From assembly GCA_020638555.1 (NCBI GenBank), contig JACKII010000007.1:62001-126000 (forward strand): DNA of 64,000 nt, written 5' to 3'. Source of the DNA: Alphaproteobacteria bacterium. GTDB lineage: Bacteria > Pseudomonadota > Alphaproteobacteria > Bin95. Made by a program: the position numbers and the translations under genes. The notes beneath the pieces are model-generated. The model saw nothing but the letters and a program-made list of their open reading frames with translations, was not told the DNA's origin and ran no database searches. The stretch's first letter is position 1, and every line of letters begins with the position of its first letter. This document shows, in pieces, positions 49,247 to 57,096 of this stretch.

Positions 49247-50542
49247 TCAGCCGGGCACGGTGCCGACGAACACGTGATGGCCGCGGGTCATGAAAAACGT
49301 GCCGGCAGCGATGGCCTCGGCCTTGGCGGCGAAATACTCTTTCCGTTCGGCCGGCGTCAGCAGGGATAGGGCATAGGCTTCCGGCTGGCCCAGCACCGGG
49401 CCGTCCGTGCGCTCGCTGGAGACGGTGTAGGGCCCCATGCGCACCGGCTCCAGACCGGCGGCCAGCGCCAGGTCGTACAGCTTGGCGCTGGCGACGCCGG
49501 CGGCGGAGACCGACTGCGCCGGCAGGCTGAACCGGGCCCGGGTTTCCGGCGAGACCGGCAGGTTCCACCACTGGTGCATCTCGGTCGCGCGCACCACCAC
49601 GGCGACGCGGCCGCCCGGTTTCACCACGCGTTTCAACTCCGCCAGCGCCTTGGCCGCGTCGCATTCCTCCAGCACGGTGATGGTGTAGGCGGCGTCGAAG
49701 CTGTCGGCGGCAAACGGCAGGGTCTCGGCGCTGCCGGGCGCGAAGGCGATGGCGGCGTCGGCCTTCGCCGCCGCGATCCGCGCCTCGCCCAGCAGATAGG
49801 GGCTGAGGTCCAGGGCGGTCAGCGGGTTGCGGCCGCCGGTGTGGCGGGCGAACTGGATCGCCACCGCGCCGCTGCCGCAGCCGACATCCAGCACGGAAGC
49901 GCCGGGCGCTAGCGCCAGATCGTCGAACAGGCTCGCGCACATGCGCCGCCAGTCGGCCAGCGCCGCGCGCTCCTCCAGCAGCGCCAGCATGCCGAGCTTC
50001 GGCCCGGCGAGCGCCACCACCCGGAAGCGCTCCGCCAGCGCCGGCAGCAGCGGCTCCCATTGCGAGGGCGCCAGCGCCATCGGCGTCAGCAGCAGCACCG
50101 GGCCCTGGCCCAAGACGTGGTAGCGGATGTCGGCCACCTCGCCGCTTTGCTCCGGACCGCTGCCGGTATCGGCGCCGCCGATGGCCGTCATATGGGCGGC
50201 AATGCGGTCGACGAGATCGGGCCGGTCGGCACCGAGATCGGTCCAGCCCTCGGCGGCATAGCCCTCCAGCAGCGCGGTTTGCGCCGCCGGCAACTGGGGC
50301 AGGGCGCTGGCGGCGGTGCGGGCCAGCATGCCGCCTTCGGGCCGGATATAGAGCAGGCGTTCGCCCAGGCCGGCAAAGGCGGTGGGGTCGATGCGGGTGG
50401 GCGCGACCAGGGCGACGCCGGCCATGCGGTCCGGATGGGCGGCGGCGAGCCCGGCGATGTCGCCGGCCAGTTGCGTCGCCACGTGCGCGCGGGCGATGCC
50501 GAGCACGTCGAGCACGGCCAGGATGCGATCGGTCAGGGTCAT
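49247..50542 (-). CDS. Chimeric alpha/beta-hydrolase fragments fused to SAM methyltransferase
   Basis: The 431-residue protein begins with residues resembling the nucleophile-elbow part of an alpha/beta hydrolase (HVATQLAGDIAGLAAAHPDRMAGVALVAP), but the GxSxG Ser is gone (ATQLAGD). A second piece near residue 137, YHVLGQGPVLLLTPMALAPSQWEPLLPALAERF, resembles the N-terminal strands of such a fold. From about residue 190 a complete class I methyltransferase follows with VLDVGCGSGAVAIQFA, PGSAETLPFAADSFDAAYTITVLEE and RVVKPGGRVAVVVR. Methyltransferase activity is expected and hydrolase activity is not. Confidence 0.75.
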   Translation of the reverse strand: MTLTDRILAVLDVLGIARAHVATQLAGDIAGLAAAHPDRMAGVALVAPTRIDPTAFAGLGERLLYIRPEGGMLARTAASALPQLPAAQTALLEGYAAEGWTDLGADRPDLVDRIAAHMTAIGGADTGSGPEQSGEVADIRYHVLGQGPVLLLTPMALAPSQWEPLLPALAERFRVVALAGPKLGMLALLEERAALADWRRMCASLFDDLALAPGASVLDVGCGSGAVAIQFARHTGGRNPLTALDLSPYLLGEARIAAAKADAAIAFAPGSAETLPFAADSFDAAYTITVLEECDAAKALAELKRVVKPGGRVAVVVRATEMHQWWNLPVSPETRARFSLPAQSVSAAGVASAKLYDLALAAGLEPVRMGPYTVSSERTDGPVLGQPEAYALSLLTPAERKEYFAAKAEAIAAGTFFMTRGHHVFVGTVPG

Positions 50543-50638
50543 GGTTTGCGGGCGTTCCTTTTGGGACTTTGGCGGGTTTGCCGGGCAGTCTATCGTGGTT
50601 TCGATCCGAGCCGAAGCCCGCTTGCCGGAGGTCCAGCC

Positions 50639-51169
50639 ATGCCCGCCCAACTCGAACTGCTCCAGGGCGACATCACCCGCATTGCCGTCGACGCCATCGT
50701 CAACGCCGCCAACAGTTCGCTGTTGGGCGGCGGCGGGGTCGACGGTGCGATCCACCGCGTCGCCGGGCCGGAGTTGCTGGCGGAGTGCCGGACGCTGGGC
50801 GGCTGCCCGACCGGGGAGGCGCGGATCACCGGCGCCTACCGCCTGCCGGCGCGTCATGTGATCCACACGGTCGGGCCGATCTGGTCCGGCGCCCGCGACG
50901 ACGACCCGGCGCTGGCGGCTTGCTATCGCAACAGCCTGCGGCTGGCGGTCCGGTATGACTGCCGCTCCATCGCCTTTCCGAGCATTGCCACCGGCGTCTA
51001 TGGCTTCCCGTTCGAGCGCGCGTGCCGCATCGCGCTGGCGACGGTGCGGGGCGAAACCGCCCGCCTGCCGACCATTGAGCGCGTGGTGTTCGTCTGCTTC
51101 GGCGACCGCGACCACGACCGATTCCGGGCGATCCTGACGGCGGCAGAGGCATCGCCCGACGCCGGGTAA
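50639..51169 (+). CDS. Macro-domain ADP-ribose-binding protein / O-acetyl-ADP-ribose deacetylase
   Basis: The 176-residue macro domain from MPAQLELLQGDITRIAVDAIVNAANSSLLGGGGVDGAIHRVAG carries the ADP-ribose-binding NAAN and GGGGVDGAIH loops and, later, FPSIATGVYGFP. This pattern is the MacroD/YmdB class that removes O-acetyl groups or mono-ADP-ribose. GGAGG lies close upstream of the ATG at 50639; the longer in-frame region to the left is on top of the methyltransferase gene and is ignored. It is monocistronic and divergent from that gene. Confidence 0.9.
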   Translation: MPAQLELLQGDITRIAVDAIVNAANSSLLGGGGVDGAIHRVAGPELLAECRTLGGCPTGEARITGAYRLPARHVIHTVGPIWSGARDDDPALAACYRNSLRLAVRYDCRSIAFPSIATGVYGFPFERACRIALATVRGETARLPTIERVVFVCFGDRDHDRFRAILTAAEASPDAG

Positions 51170-51183
51170 GCGAATCCGGTACT

Positions 51184-51212
51184 TTGTTACGCGTCCACTC
51201 GCGTGCTAGCAT
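51184..51212 (+). promoter_or_regulatory. Predicted promoter of the hydroxyacyl-CoA dehydrogenase gene
   Basis: TTGTTA (51184-51189), 17 bases, TAGCAT (51207-51212) with TG two bases before the -10 box. A start near 51218 leaves a leader of about 70 bases. The -10 region (GTGCTAGCAT) recurs upstream of the baseplate gene near 61410. Confidence 0.5.
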
Positions 51213-51289
51213 AAGGCAGTACCCGTTCGGGCGAAGGGCCTGTTTGGGCGAAGGGTACGGGGGCAGCGACGCTGAGGAGGTGCAGGCGC

Positions 51290-52153
51290 ATGCGGATCGA
51301 TCGAATCGTGGTGGCGGGCGGCGGTGTCATGGGATCGCAAGTCGCCTGGCAGGCGGCGACCCATGGCAAGACCGTGACCGTCTACGATGTCTTCGACGAA
51401 GGCCTGGCGCGCAGCCGGGCGTTTCACGAGGATTTCGGCAAACGGTTCGTCGCGCAAAAGCGCCGGACGGCCGAAGAGGTGGCGGCGGCTCGGGCGCGCA
51501 TTTCCTACACCACCGACCTGGGAGCGGCGCTCGCCGGGGCCGGTCTGGTGATCGAACAGGTTCCCGAAGACCTGGGGATCAAGCAGAAATTCTGGCAGCA
51601 GGCCTCCGCATTGGCGGCGGCGGAGACCCTGTTCGCCTCCAACACCTCGTCGTTGCTGCTCAGCGACATGGTCGGCTTTATCGACCGCCCGGAGAAATTC
51701 CTCGCGCTGCATTTCTGCGTCGATGTGTGGGACGCCAATATCGGCGAGGTCATGGGGCAGGCGCAGACCGCGCCGGCGAGCTATGCCGCGATCACCGCCT
51801 TCGCCGGCGAAATCGGCCTGGTGCCGATCGAGGTCCGCAAGGAACAGCCCGGATACGTGCTGAACTCGCTGCTGATCCCGTGGCTGATCGCGGGCATCGA
51901 CCTGCTGCGCAAGGGCGTGTGCGATGCCGAGAGCATCGACCGGACCTGGCAGATTTGCAACAAGTCCGAAATCGGGCCGATGCGCATGCTGGACATGGTC
52001 GGCATGAACGCCGCCTATCACATCGCCAGCAGTTGGGCCGCGGCCTATCAGGACGACCAGGCCGCCGCTGCCGCGGCCTTCCTCAAATCCGAGTATATCG
52101 ACCGGGGCCGGCTTGGCATGGCGGCGGGGCGGGGCGTATTCGAGTACGGCTGA
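51290..52153 (+). CDS. 3-hydroxyacyl-CoA dehydrogenase family protein
   Basis: The 287-residue NAD-dependent enzyme has RIVVAGGGVMGSQVAWQAATHG, the FASNTSSLLLSD catalytic Ser/Asn region and LHFCVDVWDANIGEV with the catalytic His, then the C-terminal dimer domain ending in AAGRGVFEYG. The His-Phe-Cys context and later KEQPGYVLNSLLIPWL agree with the HADH family; some members act on carnitine or short-chain 3-hydroxy acids rather than fatty acyl-CoA. It is a single gene with its own predicted promoter and is convergent with the LLM oxidoreductase. Confidence 0.87.
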   Translation: MRIDRIVVAGGGVMGSQVAWQAATHGKTVTVYDVFDEGLARSRAFHEDFGKRFVAQKRRTAEEVAAARARISYTTDLGAALAGAGLVIEQVPEDLGIKQKFWQQASALAAAETLFASNTSSLLLSDMVGFIDRPEKFLALHFCVDVWDANIGEVMGQAQTAPASYAAITAFAGEIGLVPIEVRKEQPGYVLNSLLIPWLIAGIDLLRKGVCDAESIDRTWQICNKSEIGPMRMLDMVGMNAAYHIASSWAAAYQDDQAAAAAAFLKSEYIDRGRLGMAAGRGVFEYG

Positions 52154-52267
52154 ACCGTTCGGCCGCCCCCTTTGCCGGTCGATGCATTCTCAGCAGACAG
52201 CGTTGCGTTTGCAGCCGACCCTTCACCCTTCATTGTCCGGGAGGGCCGACCCCGGTCATTGCGGTTT

Positions 52268-52307
52268 CAAATAAAAGGGGAATTCGGTTGCCAACAACCG
52301 AATTCCC
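52268..52307 (-). terminator. Terminator of the LLM oxidoreductase gene
   Basis: A 13-bp perfect stem (GGGAATTCGGTTG / CAACCGAATTCCC) around CCAA is followed on the minus strand by CTTTTATTT. It stands 16 bases past the stop of the LLM gene and faces the end of the hydroxyacyl-CoA dehydrogenase gene. Confidence 0.85.
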
Positions 52308-52323
52308 ACCGGAGTCCGTGTCT

Positions 52324-53538
52324 CTACTCCGCCGCCACCGGCTTGCCCTGGCCGGGTGCGACCTTGGACAGATGGCCGTAGCGGTCCTTGTGGTCGGAGG
52401 TGTCCAGCTCGTCCAATTGGATGTCGCCGGCCAGCACCTGGCGCTTCCATTCCTGGTGTGCCGGCTCCTCGGCGTGGAATTCCGGCATGACCTCGCGGGC
52501 GAACAGTTCCAGGCTGTCGCAGATGTCCTCGTGGCTGTTCTTGCCGGCCTGGTTCAGCAGGATCACCTGGTCGATATGGCTGGTCTGGAAGCGGCGCAGC
52601 TTCTTGCGGATCGTGTCCGGCGAGCCGACCAGGCCGCCGCGCAGCGCCCGCTCGACGATCTCCGGGTTGGCGTCCTTCCACTTGGTGAACTCGTCCCAGA
52701 GATTGACCGAGGCCGCCGGCGGCCGCTCGCGGGTCTTCGACTGGCCGTAGAATTGCAGCGCGAACTGGAAGAAGGTCAGGCCCTCGGCCCGTTTGCGCGC
52801 TTCCTCGTCGGTCTTGGCGCACATGAAATAGCTGACCAGCGCCATGTTCGGGTTGATCTGGTAGTCGGCCAGCTTGTCCAGGCGCTTGGTGATGGCGTTG
52901 TAATACGCGCTGACCCAGGCGTGCGCCGCGTCGGCCGAGACGAACTGGAAGCCCAGCGCGCCCAGGCCGCGCCGGCCCGCCATCTCGATCGTGTCCAACT
53001 GCGAGCAGGCGACCCAGAGCGGCGGGTGCGGGCGTTGCAGGGGCTGCGGCACCACCAGGCGCTTTGGCATGGAGAAATACTTGCCGTTGAACTCCACCGG
53101 CTCGCCCGAGAACATCGGGATCACGGCCTGAACCATTTCCTCCCAGATCTCGCGCTTGTCCTCGAAGCGCACGCCGAACGGGTCGAGCTCGGTGTTGCTG
53201 GCGCTCTCGCCCATGCCGAATTCGACGCGGCCGCTGGAAAGCAGGTCCAGCGTCGCCACGCGCTCGGCAACGCGGGCCGGGTGGTTGGTGGTCAGCTGGA
53301 TGATGCCGTGGCCGAGGCGGATATTCTTGGTCCGCTGGCTGGCCGCGCCCAGAAACACTTCCGGCGCCGGCGAGTGGGAGTATTCCTCGAGGAAGTGGTG
53401 CTCCACCTCCCAGGCATAGTCATAGCCCAGCCGGTCGGCCAGTTCGAGCTGCGACAGCGCATTCTGGTGCAGCATGTATTCGCTGTGCTGCTCCCACGGG
53501 CGCGGGATTTGCAGTTCGTAGAAAATGCCGAATTTCAT
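52324..53538 (-). CDS. LLM-class flavin-dependent oxidoreductase
   Basis: The 404-residue luciferase-like monooxygenase opens MKFGIFYELQIPRPWEQHSEY and has WEVEHHFLEEYSHSPAPEVFLGAASQRT, the IRLGHGIIQLTTNHPARVAERVATLD flavin strand and GGLVGSPDTIRKKL near the C terminus. Such enzymes use FMNH2 or F420 to oxidise organic substrates; the compound is unknown. The ATG at 53538 is preferred over an upstream in-frame start, as the KFGIF strand begins the fold. A good terminator lies just past its stop. Confidence 0.88.
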   Translation of the reverse strand: MKFGIFYELQIPRPWEQHSEYMLHQNALSQLELADRLGYDYAWEVEHHFLEEYSHSPAPEVFLGAASQRTKNIRLGHGIIQLTTNHPARVAERVATLDLLSSGRVEFGMGESASNTELDPFGVRFEDKREIWEEMVQAVIPMFSGEPVEFNGKYFSMPKRLVVPQPLQRPHPPLWVACSQLDTIEMAGRRGLGALGFQFVSADAAHAWVSAYYNAITKRLDKLADYQINPNMALVSYFMCAKTDEEARKRAEGLTFFQFALQFYGQSKTRERPPAASVNLWDEFTKWKDANPEIVERALRGGLVGSPDTIRKKLRRFQTSHIDQVILLNQAGKNSHEDICDSLELFAREVMPEFHAEEPAHQEWKRQVLAGDIQLDELDTSDHKDRYGHLSKVAPGQGKPVAAE

Positions 53539-53673
53539 GGGGACGTCGCTCCGCGGTAGAGGATAGACATGCACAGACATGCAGGTCTTTCGTCGTATGG
53601 GCGCACTCTAACGCGGAACCCGCCCGGCGCAAGGGGCCCGGCGTCCGGGCCCGGCTGAGGGCGGCGTGAAGCT

Positions 53674-53895
53674 TCAGGGCCGCATGAAGCTGTTGTCTTC
53701 CTCGTCGCCCAGATTGCGGGCGACGAATTCCAGTTCGCTCGCCACCGCTTCCGGTGCCTGCTCCTTCAGCAGCAGTTCGATGGCCTGGTCCAGCAGGGCG
53801 CGGCCGACCTGGTCGAGGGCGAGGCCGGCCTTCAGGCCCTCCTCGGCGGCGGCAAGGGCGTGCGGGCGGACGATGTCGGTGGGGCTTTTGGCCAT
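53674..53895 (-). CDS. Small hypothetical protein
   Basis: This 73-residue acidic, helical protein (MAKSPTDIVRPHALAAAEEGLKAGLALDQVGRALLDQAIELLLKEQAP) lies between the LLM gene and the divergent PanE-like gene. It has no signal peptide, membrane span or Cys motif, and I do not recognise the family. Its codon use fits the neighbours and a start follows a purine-rich stretch, so it is probably real; the function is unknown. Confidence 0.55.
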   Translation of the reverse strand: MAKSPTDIVRPHALAAAEEGLKAGLALDQVGRALLDQAIELLLKEQAPEAVASELEFVARNLGDEEDNSFMRP

Positions 53896-54095
53896 GGCGA
53901 AACTCTTTCGGTGACGGCGGGGAGGGGAGACGATATCGGCCGCCCTGCGTTTGCGGGATGTGGCATGACCTCTTGCCCGCGACAGGCAGCGCCTCGCATG
54001 TTACCCTTCGGCCACAGGGTTCGGATTGACTTGGCGCAAGGAACCCGCCCCGATTGATCGGAACCCGAACGATCCGCAATGGCGAGGCTGATCCG

Positions 54096-55067
54096 ATGAA
54101 AATCATCGTCATGGGCGCGGGCGCCCTCGGCTCCATTTCCGCAGCGCTGTTGCACGCGGCCGGCCATGACGTGGCCCTGGTGGCACGCGGCGCCCGGGCG
54201 GAGCATTTGCGCGCCAACGGCATTCGCGTGGAAGGGCTGGCAGAGGTGACGGCGGCCTGCCCGATCGTCACCGACCCGGCGACCCTGACCGAGGCCGACC
54301 TGCTGATCATGACGGTCAAGACCTTCGACACCGCTGCGGCCTTGCAGCAACTGGCCCATGTCAGGCCGGCCTCCTGCCTGTCGTTGCAGAACGGCGTGCA
54401 AAAGGACGACCAGCTGGCCGCCACCTTTGGGCGCGAAGCGGTGCTGGGCGCGATTGCCAACTTCTCCGGTGCGGTGCGCGACGACGGGGTGGCGCTGTTC
54501 ACCGTCAATGCCAGCATCACCGTCGGCGAGCCGGCCGGCGGCGTCTCGCCCCGGGCGCAGGCGGTGGTGGATGCGCTGAACGGGGCGGGCATCAACGCCC
54601 ACGGCAGCGCCGACATCGTGTCGACCACCTGGAGCAAGCTGATCATCTGGTCCGGCATGGCCATTGTCAGCACGCTGACGCGCGAGCCGAGCGTGCATGT
54701 GTTCTCCGACCCCGACACTGCATGCACCATCGCGCGCATCCACCGGGAAGTGCAGGCGATTGCGGAGGCCGAGGGCGCCGTGCCGGAGCCGGTGCCGCCC
54801 TATTCCAGCCCCGAATCCCTGGCCGCCACGGACGAGGCGGAGATGCTGCGGCTGGCCCTGGAGACCGGGGCGTTCTTCCAGGCCAATGCGCCCCTGCACA
54901 AGCATTCCATGCTCCAGGACCTGGAGCGGGGCAAGCGGCTGGAGGTGGACGAGACCCTGGGCGACCTGGTCGCCCGCGGCCGGCGGCTGGGCGTGCCAGT
55001 GCCGACGGTGGAGGCCGGCTACCGCATGATCGCCGGCATGGATCGCATCCGTCGGGCGGCGGGATGA
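54096..55067 (+). CDS. Ketopantoate reductase (PanE/ApbA family)
   Basis: The 323-residue protein has the NADPH-binding start MKIIVMGAGALGSISAALLHAAGHDVALVARG, the LSLQNGVQKDD loop and the catalytic Lys in TTWSKLIIWSGM. PanE reduces ketopantoate to pantoate for CoA synthesis, but many paralogues of this family act on other 2-ketoacids, so the gene symbol is left open. GAGG lies eight bases before the ATG; an in-frame upstream start would add 14 residues. A catabolic neighbour set leaves its substrate uncertain. Confidence 0.85.
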   Translation: MKIIVMGAGALGSISAALLHAAGHDVALVARGARAEHLRANGIRVEGLAEVTAACPIVTDPATLTEADLLIMTVKTFDTAAALQQLAHVRPASCLSLQNGVQKDDQLAATFGREAVLGAIANFSGAVRDDGVALFTVNASITVGEPAGGVSPRAQAVVDALNGAGINAHGSADIVSTTWSKLIIWSGMAIVSTLTREPSVHVFSDPDTACTIARIHREVQAIAEAEGAVPEPVPPYSSPESLAATDEAEMLRLALETGAFFQANAPLHKHSMLQDLERGKRLEVDETLGDLVARGRRLGVPVPTVEAGYRMIAGMDRIRRAAG

Positions 55068-55104
55068 GGCGTGGCGTGATGAGGCGTGGCCGGGGCGTCT
55101 TTGG

Positions 55105-55251
55105 CTAGAGCTTCTTCTTCACGTCTTTCGCGGTTTCTTCGATGGCGTTGCCGGTGGCTTTCACGTCCTTGCCGACGCCCTCGGCGGTGTTGCAGGCCGT
55201 GAGCCACGATCCGGCGGCGGCGATCAGCAGGAAACCCATCAGGGTGCGCAT
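55105..55251 (-). CDS. ecnB: Entericidin-type small lipoprotein
   Basis: This 48-residue protein has a signal peptide with lipobox LTAC (MRTLMGFLLIAAAGSWLTACNTAEGVGKDVKATGNAIEETAKDVKKKL), the mature GVGKDVKATGNAIE and final Lys-rich tail of entericidins A/B. These are small bacteriolytic lipoproteins or their antidotes; the role outside E. coli is unsettled. Upstream the sequence is the GC-rich repeat block family C. It is too short for most gene finders but the pattern is convincing. Confidence 0.85.
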   Translation of the reverse strand: MRTLMGFLLIAAAGSWLTACNTAEGVGKDVKATGNAIEETAKDVKKKL

Positions 55252-55430
55252 GGTCGATCCTTTCCGCTGCCGCCCTATGCAGGGTCGATGGCGGCAGCCA
55301 GACGTTACAAACTTCAGACTTCTTGCGGATAATTGGGGCGACATTCCGGAGGCCGCAAGGGCGGGGCGGTCGTAGCCCCGCCGTCCCGGCCCGGCATCCC
55401 ATGCGGTGCGTCCCATGACCGAACATCGCG

Positions 55431-55546
55431 TTTCCCGGCCGCCGCGGAGCGGTGCGCCGGGACCGGCCGGCGGAGACGAACACCGGCGCCGCCGGTGTCC
55501 GCACGCCAACGCCGGCCCCGGATGGCGGCTCCGCCACCTCCGGGAC
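55431..55546. repeat. GC-rich repeat family C, copy 2
   Basis: In the 304-bp spacer 55252-55555 lies a block from TTTCCCGGCCGCCGC to CCACCTCCGGGACC. Its right end CCGGCCCCGGATGGCGGC is identical to copy 1 at 24729-24746. The rest of the spacer contains only a purine-rich stretch next to ecnB and no gene. Confidence 0.8.
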
Positions 55547-55555
55547 CTAGGGCAG

Positions 55556-56620
55556 TCAGCCCAACAGGCCGAGGCGGTAAAAGCGGTCGGCGGTGCCGGC
55601 GAACAGGTCCCGCTTTTCGGCGGCGCTGGCGCCCTTGCTCAGCAGCTTGCAGGCGTTCCAATAGGCGCTATAGGGGTAGCTGCCCTTGTCCACCGGGAAA
55701 TTGCTTTCGAACATGCAACGCTCGGCGCCGAAAACCTCGATGCAGGTATCGACATAGGGCTTCCAGGCGTCCGCCAGTTCCTGGGCCGCGGGCGGCTTCG
55801 GCCGGGTATGGAAGTCGTAGCCGTTCAGGCGCATGCCGATGCCGCCGACCTTGACCACCACGTTCGGGCAGGTGGCCAGTTCGCGGATCGCCGTGTTCCA
55901 GTCGCGGAACACCTCGTCGCGATGGCCGGCATAGGCGTTGACGCCCAGCGGCCCGCCGATGTGGTTGAGCACGATGTTCAGGTCCGGCAGATCCCGCGCC
56001 ATCTGGGTCAGGTCCGGGATCTGCGGGTGATACAGCCAGGCCTCGAAGGTCAGGTTCAGCGGTGCGAGCTGTTTCAGGCCCGCCTGGAAGGTCGGGTCCA
56101 GTAGCGCGTGCTGGCCGGGCTCGTAGGCGGGGTTGCGCACCTCCGGGTCCGGGTCCCAGGCGACGATGTGGCGGATGCCACGGAAACGGCCGTTGCCGGC
56201 GGCGATGTGCGCCTCCAACACCGGCTTGACCTTCTCGCCCAGGAACATATCGGCGAACGAGACGATGCCGGCGCAGGCCGCGGTCTTGCCATAGCCGCCG
56301 GACGCGCTCATGGCGGCGACGCCGTTGGCGAACTCGGTCTCGCCGATGGCTTTCATCTCTTCCGGGCCGCCGGCGCGGTGCATGGCCCGGCATTGCACGA
56401 ACACGGTGCCGATGATGTTGTGGCCGGAATTGCAGTCTTCCAGCAGGTCCGGCAGCATGTAGACCCAGTCGGACCGCTCCCAGAGATGATGGTGCGGGTC
56501 GATGATCGGCAGGTCCGGCTCCAGCGCCGGCTCGTCATACAGGGCGAGCCAGTCGGCGCGCGGATGCAGGTAGTGCGAGCCGCCGGACGGGGTCGGCGGG
56601 GCGGTGGGGAGCTTGGCCAT
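55556..56620 (-). CDS. Amidohydrolase-2 family metal-dependent hydrolase
   Basis: The 354-residue TIM-barrel protein has PDLPIIDPHHHLW (HxH metal site), VQCRAMHRAGG, FRGIRHIVAWDPDPEVRN, VLNHIGGPLG and the C-terminal FESNFPVDKG with the metal Asp/Asn region. The family includes 2-pyrone-4,6-dicarboxylate lactonase, dihydroorotase-like and ring-opening hydrolases. Substrate unknown. It is read in the same direction as the PNPOx-like and acyl-CoA ligase genes; the 59-bp gap to the former suggests one transcript. Confidence 0.88.
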   Translation of the reverse strand: MAKLPTAPPTPSGGSHYLHPRADWLALYDEPALEPDLPIIDPHHHLWERSDWVYMLPDLLEDCNSGHNIIGTVFVQCRAMHRAGGPEEMKAIGETEFANGVAAMSASGGYGKTAACAGIVSFADMFLGEKVKPVLEAHIAAGNGRFRGIRHIVAWDPDPEVRNPAYEPGQHALLDPTFQAGLKQLAPLNLTFEAWLYHPQIPDLTQMARDLPDLNIVLNHIGGPLGVNAYAGHRDEVFRDWNTAIRELATCPNVVVKVGGIGMRLNGYDFHTRPKPPAAQELADAWKPYVDTCIEVFGAERCMFESNFPVDKGSYPYSAYWNACKLLSKGASAAEKRDLFAGTADRFYRLGLLG

Positions 56621-56679
56621 GGCGTGGCGATTCCTCTGATTGCGGGGCGGCCTCTGGAACGGGCCGGCTGGTTGCGATC

Positions 56680-57096
56680 TTACGCACCGAGGCCGTAGCT
56701 TGACCAGCGCTCCGGCGTCAGCGTCACGCGCCAGCGGCTGCCGGCCTCGAATTCCGCCCGCATGCTCTCGGCATAGGCGGTGCCATCGGCTTTGCCCTCA
56801 TAGCGAATGGCCATTTCCAGGATGTCGGCATAGGCCGCGGTCTCCAGCCGTGCCGGCCCCTCGACGCTGACATAGGCGTAGGGCGAGCGGTCGCGCTGGG
56901 CGGTGAGCGTGCAGCGGCCCGCCGCCGCGATCAGCCGGGCCTTGGGCGAGTCCTTGGCGGTCACGAACCAGGGCCGGCCCTCTGCGTCGAGCGCGTGCCA
57001 GACCGGCACGGCGAGCGGCCCGCGCCCCGGCGCGGCGACCGCCAGCATCGGCACAAAGGGCATGGCCAGAAAGGCGCGTTCGGTTTCATGCGACAT
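56680..57096 (-). CDS. Pyridoxamine 5'-phosphate oxidase-like FMN-binding protein
   Basis: This 138-residue split-barrel protein has FVPMLAVAAPGRGPLAVPVWHALDAEGRPWFVTAKDSPKARLIAAAGRCTLTAQ and the ends of the PNPOx-like family. It probably binds FMN or F420 and acts as an oxidoreductase or binding protein; genuine PdxH motifs are lacking. Its start overlaps the acyl-CoA ligase stop by eleven bases, and both are probably in one operon with the amidohydrolase downstream. Confidence 0.8.
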   Translation of the reverse strand: MSHETERAFLAMPFVPMLAVAAPGRGPLAVPVWHALDAEGRPWFVTAKDSPKARLIAAAGRCTLTAQRDRSPYAYVSVEGPARLETAAYADILEMAIRYEGKADGTAYAESMRAEFEAGSRWRVTLTPERWSSYGLGA

